Below, piece by piece: positions 14,601 through 22,200 of a stretch of 32,233 nt of DNA (its first letter is position 1; the number at the start of each line of letters is the position of its first letter). The notes below the pieces were generated by a model that ran no database searches, was not told the origin of the DNA, and worked only from the letters and a program-made list of their open reading frames with translations. The DNA comes from a virus. Position numbers and translations under genes: made by a program. Where the stretch lies: positions 1-32,233 of the IMG/VR virus record IMGVR_UViG_3300033571_021620, one strand, 5' to 3'.

Positions 14601-17600
14601 AACATCGGCGATGCAGTTGCGGCACTCGGCGCAGAAGACGATAAACTCCGCCGTGTCACGTACGCCCTTGGCCAGATGAACTCAGCTGGTCGTGTCTATC
14701 AAAACGACATGATGCAGCTGGCAAACGCTGGTATTGCCGGATATGACATTCTTGCTAAGGCAGTTAAGAAGCAACTCGAGAATGACCCAGAGCTCATGCG
14801 CGCAAATAAGGCCATCTATAACAAGTTGCTAAACCCAAGAACTGCCGTAGAGGAGATCCGCAAACTTGCCCGCGTTGGACGACTCGTTGGACCAGAGGCC
14901 GTGCAGGCCATTCTCCAGGGCCTTGGGCAGCAGTACGGCGGCGGCATGAAGGCGTTCTCCCGTACCTTCCAAGGAGCCATGACAACTCTTGCGGATACGT
15001 CGCAATCCCTTATTGCTACCGCGTTCAAGCCACTCTTCGATGTCACCCGAGATCTTGTCGTTCAGCTTGCCGACGCCTTCCAAACATCTGAGTGGACGGG
15101 CAAGGCGGATAATGCCGCCAAGGTCATTCAGAAGGTTGCGGAAGCGCTCAGGTCAATGATCCCTGGAACGGCAGACACGATTATGAAGGTCCTTGGTAGC
15201 TTCTTTGAAACCTTTGCAAAACTTGGAAGCTCCCTTGGCAGTACCACAAATGGCTTGGGTAGCTTTGTTAATAACTTTGCTGCAGGAGTAAAGACCATTG
15301 GAGATCTTCTTCAAAACAGCGTGATCCGCAACCTTTTGGTGGCCGGCGTTACCGCAAAACTCGTTATGGGAACAATTGCTTCCAACCCTCTCCTGGCAAC
15401 CATTGGACTCATTGTGTCTTCCATTGGGGCAATCAGTAAGGCTATTGAGACAAACGCCTTTGGCTTTGGCGACCTTGCGGCAAAGGTGCAACCTGAATTT
15501 GACAAGATCCTTGCAAATATCAGCGGAAACTTCATCCCGGGAGTAACGAGCGGCCTCTCCGACGGCCTGGGCGCGTTCTTTGCCATCATGGGGGCCTTCA
15601 TCCGCGCAGTCACTCCGCTATTGGTCGCAATCCTGGACATCATTAGTAACGTTGGGTCTGCTATCAAGCCATTTGCCAGCGTTCTTGGCGTTGCGCTTGC
15701 GGCATTTGTTGGCAAGAAAGTCCTGATCGACGGCATGGCTGCCGCCATGGGTAAGTTTGCCGCCGCAACTGGCGCTGCCGTCGGCAGGGTCACATCGCTT
15801 AAGGAAAAGATGGCGCTGTATCAGGCGTTTGGAACCACCGGAAGGTACTACGGTGGCGACAAGCTAATGGCGATGCAAACTATGCAGCTGGCCAATGGTC
15901 AAAGTCGAGCAGTTCTTGCCCCTGCCGAGCAGGGTGGAATTGGTATCGGCGGACCGACTGCCGTTCGCGCAGCCCTTGCCCTGGCGAATCAATTTGCCCT
16001 CCTGCAGACCGGAGCCCCACTCCAGACTGCCGGAGTCGTTCCGCCGCAAACGGTCCTTGACAAAAAGACCGGCCGCCAGGTCGCCAACCCAATGTATCAA
16101 CAGTTCCTTAATACCGCCGCATTTAATCCGCAGACAACTCTGGCCCAGTATCAAGCAATTCGCGGCGCACGAAAAGAAGAAATTATGCAGGAGTTGGCAA
16201 TTCGAAGGAACAAGTCGCTGACCCCAGAACAGCGCCAGGCTGCTCTAGCAAATGTGTCAACTGCCGGACGCCAGGCATATCGACAATTCCGTGCAGATAC
16301 CGGAGGAGCTGGTTCTTCAAGCATGAAGGCCCTTGAGGCGTCATTTGCCTCAATGAGCCAGGGGATGATTGCCCAGCTCGGTCAGTTTATGGCCAAGATT
16401 CGATCCACTGGCCTCAGCTTGGAAACACTAAAGACTATTGCCAAGGCGGTTGGATCCCGACTTGCTGGCATGGCAACTGCTGCCATGGGCATGGGCATGC
16501 TCTTTAGCGCTATCGGCGGAGCTTTGAATGTTAAGGAGCTTCAAGCAGTTGGAGATACGCTCACAACGATTGGGTTTGCAACAACAGGTTTGACCATGAT
16601 GTTTAACGCCTTGACTGTAGCTGTTGGCGCTGCCGCGCTGCCGCTTATGGCGCTTATGCTTGCAATTGGCGGCCTTATCGCGTTCATCAGTGCCAGCACA
16701 ACTACCGAGCAGGATAAGAAAGGCGCAAAGCAAGTAAGCGAGATTATGGATCTCCGTGATCAGATGGTTGCAATGTACGGAGAGGAAGAGGCAAAGCGCA
16801 GGTTCCCGGACTACTTCCCAGAAAATCTTACGTTGCCGGAGAAAAAGTTGCGCATGGCCCTTCCCGGTGAAACCCCAGACTCTTATGATTGGATTAACAA
16901 TATCGCATTGAAACTTGATTATGACCCAAAGGATCTTGCCGCTGTCCGAAGTCAGTTCGGATTTACCGATGAGGATTTTGCAAAGACAAAAGCCTATTTT
17001 GAGATGATGAATACCGATACCGGTCGAATTCTCTCCTTGTTCCAGGAAGGAAAAACGGCCGAGCAGATTGCTGAGATTACCGGTCTACCAATTGATCGAA
17101 TCAAGTTGCAGCTAAAGGAATTCTACGAGACAACTGGTTCTGACAATAAGGACTTTATTGCCAAGGTGCTTAGCGATAGCCTTGATGCAACCGGCGCTGC
17201 CCTGAAAGAAGCGCAGGAGGCTTACGAAAAGGCAATGGAGCCGTTCCAGAAGAACCTTAGCCGCCTGACTTCTCGAACCCAGGAAGTCATGCAGGCGCTC
17301 TTTGAGAGCGAGAAGAAGGCCCTGGAAGATGAGAAGAAGGCTGCGCTAGAAAATACGTTGGTAATGTACAACGGCGAGCAGGTCCGACTTGGCGTGCTGC
17401 AGCAGCAATATGATGCCATGAAGCTTCAGCGCGAAGAAATGGACCGCATGGCCGAACTTGAGAAACAGCGCACAGCTGCCGCAGAGGCCGCGCTCAATAT
17501 CTTTGACGCCAGTGTTGATCCGCTTGAGCGAGCTCGAGCGGCTCGAGAGTCCGCTCGAGATCTTTTCAATCAAGTTGGAACGTCAAGGCTTGACGAGATG

Positions 17601-19256
17601 CAGCGGGCGATTACCGCCGGCCAGGGGAATGTCGCCTATACAGAAACCGAGGCATTCTACAACGAGAAGATGGATGCCCTACAAAAGGATCAGGCCGAGC
17701 GAATGCGCACGGTCCAGGAGCAAATCGACGACTTGATGCAGAAGATCAAGGAAGGCAAGATTGGGACCGCCGCCGCACAGCAGCAGTTCAAGGATATCTT
17801 TGCGCAAGCCGGTCTTGACCTCGACGTTGCCCAGACACAAGGGTACTCGTTTATGTCAGCCTTTGGCGATGGCTTCATGGATGCGATGAACACAAATATT
17901 AAGGGCGTATTCTCCAAGCTGCCTGGACTTATCATGAAGGCGTTGGAAATGGTCAAGCAGGACAAGCTGTATCAGCAGGCCCTTGACGCCTATAACGCCA
18001 TCGTCACGATGGGTGACAAGATTACTGGCAAGGAATACAAGTCTAAGTATCTGCAGCCGCGCCTTGCTGGTTTGAACACTCTCTACAAAGATGCCGTTAA
18101 GTACCTTACCAGTGGCGAGGGCGTAAAGGCTGCCGGTGGCCTTGATAAGGCGCAAGCCATGATGGCCACACTGCTCAAGAAGAAGATCGAACTGGAAAAC
18201 ATGATCTCGGCAACTAGCGATACGGCTGTTATTGACAAGTCACTTGCATTGGCTGGAGACTCCTCATATCGCAGTGACATTATGGGTATCCAGTTGCCCG
18301 GCATGGGAAATCGCTCGCTTGTCGACTACCTCAGGCTTTACATGGGCTACGCTTCTCGTGACCGCGATAATTACATGAACAATCCGTATCTTGCCGGTGG
18401 CGCGGCTGGCGGTACAATCACGACTGCCGGTCAGTTCATGGTGGGCGAGCGCGGGCCGGAGATGATTGAAGTTGGGCCAAACGGCATTCGCGTCGTCCCA
18501 AACCACAAGCTTCCGTCCTGGCTGCGCTCGTCTGCCGGGGCTCTTGGCGCTGTCAATATGGGTCTGGGTGGCTATGCCTTTGGCACTGGTTCGGGCGACT
18601 CCGGAATGCGTGGACTGAAGTTTGACCCTAAACACATTAACCCGGAACACATTAGAAAATATGGCAACGTGTCAATGGCCGGAACCTGGCAGTCTGCCCT
18701 TGGCATGCTATTGATGCGTGCCGGGGCACCTATTGCCGCCCTTGCGTCAAGGGCCGGTAACGGACTTACTCGTGGAATGGAGTGGATGATTGGACCAGGA
18801 CCACTTGGCAAGATGGCCGATAAGATTGTATCACTTGGCAGTAGCATCAATAATATTGATCCAGAAAATCTTGGACCAAAAATGAAGTTAATTAGCACGC
18901 TCATGAAACCGCAAATGGACATGATGGCATTTGCGCAAGACGTTGGGTATACCAAGTATATGTCTACTGATTTCTTGAAAACTATGGCAGCTGCTGGTGG
19001 CACAATCGGCCTCACCGGGTTAGAAGCACAAGGCTTGATGGGTGCCCCTGGGTTCCTCATGAATCTTCTCAATGGTGGCCCACGATCAGTAACGCCACCA
19101 AACGTGCATGCACACCCATCTCGATCACCAATTAGTGGTACAGTGAACATTCACAACCCGCAACTCAACTCTGCGGCCGACATTGACCGACTCGCCGAGC
19201 GCGTTGCGGAGGCTCAAGTGCGAGCACTTCGAAACTCCGGCTATGTAAAGAGGTAA
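8652..19256 (+). CDS. Giant tape measure protein, 3534 residues, with embedded HicA-like and zincin-like domains
   Basis: The tape measure sets tail length and is ejected ahead of the DNA. At 3534 residues it occupies a third of the window. GTG is the best start, 13 bases after the chaperone stop with GGGGG six bases upstream. Residues 1-220 are helical. About 252-316 resemble HicA (GWRIEPRSGGHPVAY, TFPSTPSDHR). About 1240-1370 carry HELAH (1298-1302) and PHGA (His1334), like a SprT-type zincin. About 1820-2150 are the recognisable tape-measure core (LGQMNSAGRVYQNDMMQLAN, then GYDILAKA). Hydrophobic spans lie near 2222-2263, 2299-2356 and 2602-2683. An HTH-like segment lies near 2793-2826, a coiled coil near 2843-2970, and a typical end motif GQFMVGERGPEMIEVG near 3260. 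The core and end motifs make the role secure; the enzyme-like insertions are inferred from motifs. Confidence 0.88.
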   Translation: MAEGQGGNVASVGLSLDSSAFNSGVARALADISRLLTGLRELQAASQKTNLGQLGATGRSGAASGAFTPATFARDIRRLAIPAIRQLDRAASTSPLLTGRMARGAGFDPAAMAAAINRQTIPAIQRLNRTMGSFRDSDFMKEFEAGRAARERAHRAMLERESRITQEIAKGTTKRLEREQARMIQAQQAENRRAADPNTQGSRQLRAAIEMRRQLAEQKRYVEAHPTPTQTRYAGGGRGGGSREGRWGDVADLKGIPKDWRKVLMQLEQQGWRIEPRSGGHPVAYPTSKQYKPITFPSTPSDHRDLLNFISKARRSGGVINGRGYRDEAGPFVERQRGFYEDPSTKKPTLRANYRMAALEELVTSNLPSYPPVMQPRPRGVSGVSAADPNSRQQIERMIKGFERGKVFAPSANLEEGLIATVANAAGQQFVASGNARTMALQAIAKQGTPLRNAISGFSMEYLKSNPTEFGQGEVAALKKAGASIARSGKTPVLIREIAGGVEGLAPQRLGQLGLQLNARTGLSESEIAIAASRMLSKVPAEVLAGDPRKIVAAGKGPAYEALKSALSSEVLGEHVMGTRYKGASGGVAFKGMMEQMLYARAYGNNPATAQMLTAAFSGEPSEMSSSVRAALGRSLGPQLRLRERINAGEVPAGMDPIFNSLPGALQLMQRALGTGGQGPGWITNPETLRGNPAGALRALLSQKTMFGDPTTAIERRLAANMLAVGPQGLSPFLSSLGMYGSRAEGAQMGMFGASEGGLLQATSNPRQAIALAQKAAAQYQEALKTDPALKGTGKAAVTAREAVLTSIVEGVYSGMPAQAAAVAQKVATSSPQAAAVGQEIVQGTAAAVTQAAVNPKRKKFTFKLSEEEQAAFLSKLRGPVVAPASQGGGYQMFPPEEPRTGLRRPNAQRMTELGGYGISPREIGVAEGSVKARAGGYLPYSESSPQRQMQYNNRLTRGYATLMGEIEGHLAQPGPKSTAALAAKIPEVERLYKVAMERGGLGMDPMNAHAEVVAKARAILGPVAIPQSEPQRPPIVTATPVPTTPEGIPYIKVPTSGELTEAQIKAVQEGRAKLLMPPPPPRQKTGRSIGGPIPPTNEGLASLLGIGPALQLGAGYRPYPGDPMLAALTRAQVERRALALSRGQVEGPLIGANRGGLDPVTGAFTVNPKIPEVTRMQGGMLRALLTSESLSAAEKARQISLLSGSIPGMRGVPTSIPEGQWQKLGSGSYRGPKDLKPVYESLKPLIEQYGAARTMGYVELARGSSQGYGYWDPKNKGLNLSGLEGRSSGAIMRTLVHELAHGSFGEAMRTGYKQPGQVQIYGPKGESMGMAPHGAASALLAGEPTRVGHLDPKFYEMQARILKSEGGLFSSLLFHNFAQGGSLPGGLGLQGTGPEYGIGKLAAQLTPQLEKLASPQQLLAAQAFTKTMNTLVGGIEGFAKGRGNLEQTSNGIAKAFRTLGESSSEFKPEFLLGGAARLSNFIRQNGQEGLAKMAPEQLRAGIVNSILSTTTGALGPGRLLGPMSQVSGVHGQISEFLKNASEMEKGYLAMAINPQAFVKEPGAKPFYQRGDVDHLQKAQEILSNVAQEAERAASVIPAATNVAVTRRAGMQLPVINRGRMLPAEHSVVVSGQRYGAGGGQFVETTNSAGETVRQFVPAQRLPEVTPVQGPMSGSGALVVYDPRVAAQYEQNNPRFAGRPYGGRAETQRFTPNAALLNEAYMRTLSYGGQGFFGRVGYERLTMPAQEIASRYAGFRGAVGQAAYNSPLSPIGGMMSQFRQATGTYAEAEMGKQQLRAAARQQYQGQVAQADAFANAQTRLNRVLGTGTVNFRELGKVMSEVGNGFTSGALSSLRFAANLAIGQQAVFAFVGMINHLRGGIIEFNAKLEAAAVGFNTLFRNAGYTVEDASEKTKAFIGVLRDFANVTNFRFGDLETAALRMKAFGFEVDNVTAAAKNQMPILEEIPNPWAKLTGEAKSFRGALVNIGDAVAALGAEDDKLRRVTYALGQMNSAGRVYQNDMMQLANAGIAGYDILAKAVKKQLENDPELMRANKAIYNKLLNPRTAVEEIRKLARVGRLVGPEAVQAILQGLGQQYGGGMKAFSRTFQGAMTTLADTSQSLIATAFKPLFDVTRDLVVQLADAFQTSEWTGKADNAAKVIQKVAEALRSMIPGTADTIMKVLGSFFETFAKLGSSLGSTTNGLGSFVNNFAAGVKTIGDLLQNSVIRNLLVAGVTAKLVMGTIASNPLLATIGLIVSSIGAISKAIETNAFGFGDLAAKVQPEFDKILANISGNFIPGVTSGLSDGLGAFFAIMGAFIRAVTPLLVAILDIISNVGSAIKPFASVLGVALAAFVGKKVLIDGMAAAMGKFAAATGAAVGRVTSLKEKMALYQAFGTTGRYYGGDKLMAMQTMQLANGQSRAVLAPAEQGGIGIGGPTAVRAALALANQFALLQTGAPLQTAGVVPPQTVLDKKTGRQVANPMYQQFLNTAAFNPQTTLAQYQAIRGARKEEIMQELAIRRNKSLTPEQRQAALANVSTAGRQAYRQFRADTGGAGSSSMKALEASFASMSQGMIAQLGQFMAKIRSTGLSLETLKTIAKAVGSRLAGMATAAMGMGMLFSAIGGALNVKELQAVGDTLTTIGFATTGLTMMFNALTVAVGAAALPLMALMLAIGGLIAFISASTTTEQDKKGAKQVSEIMDLRDQMVAMYGEEEAKRRFPDYFPENLTLPEKKLRMALPGETPDSYDWINNIALKLDYDPKDLAAVRSQFGFTDEDFAKTKAYFEMMNTDTGRILSLFQEGKTAEQIAEITGLPIDRIKLQLKEFYETTGSDNKDFIAKVLSDSLDATGAALKEAQEAYEKAMEPFQKNLSRLTSRTQEVMQALFESEKKALEDEKKAALENTLVMYNGEQVRLGVLQQQYDAMKLQREEMDRMAELEKQRTAAAEAALNIFDASVDPLERARAARESARDLFNQVGTSRLDEMQRAITAGQGNVAYTETEAFYNEKMDALQKDQAERMRTVQEQIDDLMQKIKEGKIGTAAAQQQFKDIFAQAGLDLDVAQTQGYSFMSAFGDGFMDAMNTNIKGVFSKLPGLIMKALEMVKQDKLYQQALDAYNAIVTMGDKITGKEYKSKYLQPRLAGLNTLYKDAVKYLTSGEGVKAAGGLDKAQAMMATLLKKKIELENMISATSDTAVIDKSLALAGDSSYRSDIMGIQLPGMGNRSLVDYLRLYMGYASRDRDNYMNNPYLAGGAAGGTITTAGQFMVGERGPEMIEVGPNGIRVVPNHKLPSWLRSSAGALGAVNMGLGGYAFGTGSGDSGMRGLKFDPKHINPEHIRKYGNVSMAGTWQSALGMLLMRAGAPIAALASRAGNGLTRGMEWMIGPGPLGKMADKIVSLGSSINNIDPENLGPKMKLISTLMKPQMDMMAFAQDVGYTKYMSTDFLKTMAAAGGTIGLTGLEAQGLMGAPGFLMNLLNGGPRSVTPPNVHAHPSRSPISGTVNIHNPQLNSAADIDRLAERVAEAQVRALRNSGYVKR

Positions 19257-19259
19257 CTA

Positions 19260-22200
19260 ATGGCCAGCTATACTGGAACAATCACTGTCAAGATTCAACC
19301 AAAGCTGCTCGACTATACCTCGCTGTCCGATTTCGTTGATATCACTAACCGCGTGATCTTTTCCGAGGGAGGAGATTCGTCGTTTACGTTCACGCAGAGC
19401 TCTGAGGGGTCACAGGCAGGTGCTTCGTTCTCCCTGTTCACCATGTTCCCCATCTCAACAACGAAGTGGTCATCGTATACCGGAGCAACAGACTTGATCA
19501 AGGCGCAAGCTGCGCTTAATGACCCTACCTTTGACTTCGAAGTGCCGGCTAGGTCTGAGGTGCAAATCTACGAGAACGGCAGCCTGATCTTCGGCGGCAT
19601 CGTGACCGAAGTGTCTCGGGAGCGAACGGGTGGATCCATCACCACGCGCATTACCTGCCAAGACTATACTGCGCTCCTTGACGAGGTGGTAATTGACCGG
19701 TACAAGGCCCCCTACGACGTAAAGGACTACCAGATCATCAAGGGCGGCTACGCCACCGACCCCGAAAAGAACGGCCTGTCGGTCATCAAGCTCGTTGATG
19801 GTGGCTCCGGCAGCACCCGAGAAATCACCGTTTCCCTGGAAGATGCGCACGACATGATTGTTGGGCAGCAGTTCACCATTGACCGATCTAGCTCATACAA
19901 CGGGACATGGACTGTTTCTTCAATTCTTTCTGAGGTGTCAATTAAGGCAACAAAGTCTGGAACCGCTCCATATACCGCAGGCGATGAGACATCCGCCCGG
20001 CTAACGCCATATACGGCATCGATTTTTTCAGACATCCGAACGACCGATGCCTACAGCGGCCTATCGTTTAGCCTTGGAATCAATGCAACTAGTAGCTATG
20101 TCGAAGAGAATCTTAACGATACGCGCTTTAGCCCCATTTCGTATTTGCCGGACTCATCGTACCCAGATAAACTCGGGGCAAAGTTGTATCTGCCATTTTC
20201 CGATTACAAAGTTAGCAACTATCGATTCTCTGCCGACCCCAAGGCGGCTGATCTTACCAATGAGCTGCGTCTCTTTGGTTTGCAAAGCACTATTAATGAG
20301 CGAAACCTTGTCACCTCTATCAGTTCCTATAACACGACGAGCAATTATGTTGACGTCACAACTCTTGGTTCACACAACATTATCAGCGGCGAATACGTCA
20401 GCGTTGTCAACCCGCTTCTTGATTCTGGAAAGACTTCTTTTTCATCGAGCTTCCAGGCAGATCGACAAAGTTCATCGGTGGTTCGCATGGCATCACCTAC
20501 TGATCCGGCGATTGACGTAAAGAAATACGCAATCACTGCGGCAAGTGGGGACGGAACATATATTACCTATACCTGCACAAATACATTTCTTCCTGGAGAT
20601 GTGGTGGGAATCAGCGGGATTACGGAAACTAGCACCGCCGGATACGGCTCGCTTAACATTGTTTCCACCGTAGTGGAAGAAGCCACATCAACAACGTTCA
20701 AGATTAAAAACCCAGGAAATCAGACTGCCACCAGCTTTACAGGGGCCTATGCCTACACGACCTATATCCAACTGGCCAAGGATCGAGTGCAAAACCTTTA
20801 TTCCGACTCTAAGGTGTATCAAATCCTTGCGGCAAACCGAGAAGGAAACGTTTCGCAAATTTGGTACAATTCAACCACACCGCAGTATGCAGTAAATGAG
20901 TGCGTATTCATTGAGGGGCTTCCTGATTTTGACGCTCGCGTTATTGTTTCTGAGACGTCCGGTACCACCCCCGATGCTTTCACCGGAAGTCCATGGAGGA
21001 TTTACAAATACGGTAGGTATAACAACGTCGGAGTAGTCGGCGTCGCTAAGAACAAAAGCCCCTATGTTCCTGGATACAAGAATGGAAATTACCTTTCCTC
21101 CGGGCACCCGTTTATTGTTGGGGCATCAATCGTTATCTCCGGACTAACCGGATCAGCTGCAACTGTCAACGGAACATTTACTATTACGAGGGTAAAAGGA
21201 AATTTGGTGTTCTTTAACAGTTCTGGAGGCAACACGGGGTCTTCCACAACCTATGTTAAAGATGTTTCCAGCAAGTCAGCCAGGCTTGCCAGCTCTATCG
21301 TTTACAGCACCGGTGGTGTTTCTTGGATTAAATTTACCGATAGCCGGGCTGACGCAGAAAAAACACCAGAATCTATGCCTAAAACAGCGGCAATCCGTCA
21401 GTTTAATTTTGCCTGGCCAGCGATCTCTGGTGGTCGCTCGGCCGGAACCCCTAGCGCTTCCTTTATCACGGCCCCAGAAGATACGCTTTCGTACATTGGC
21501 GGCAGGCAAGCTGTAAAGTTCACCTCATCGTCATACAGCGGCATTTCTTCAAGGATTAAGTCAGAAATTTCTTTTGTGGAAATTGCATCTAATGTGGTCA
21601 CTATTACCACAAAAGCTGCTCATCGCTTCAGGGTTGGTCAGTTTGTTGTAGTGCAGGCGGCGACAAAAACTACCGTTCAGGGCGGCTATATCATTACCGA
21701 TGTCCCAACCCCAACAACGTTTACATATAGCCTTACTACTTCAAACTATTCAAAAACGGCGGATAGTGGTCCAACGTTTGTCATGGATACCGGTTTTGCC
21801 GCTCTATCAAAATCGTTCAGCGCAATCATTATGGTGCAGCCTAGCTCATTCCCGTCTTCTGGTAACTACAAGACCATTTGGCATCATGGCTCAATTGCGA
21901 CGAGTCAGCGACGAGAGCTTATGATTGACTCTACCGGCCAGATTGTGTTTAGTACCGTTCATGGAACTTACTACAATACCGGCCTTACGCTTACCGCCGA
22001 CGTTCCGGCATTGATCTACGTGTCCCTTGATTCCTCAACCGGAACCACTAACTTGGTCATTTCCAAGAATGACGAAACCGTGTACACGGCAAGTGCAACA
22101 AACTATGGAGGAACAACAAACGTAGATGGTGAGCCAAGGGCAAATCTCACTGTTGGCTACGGCTGGACAGATTCCAGCGCTGCCACCAGGTTCTATGACG

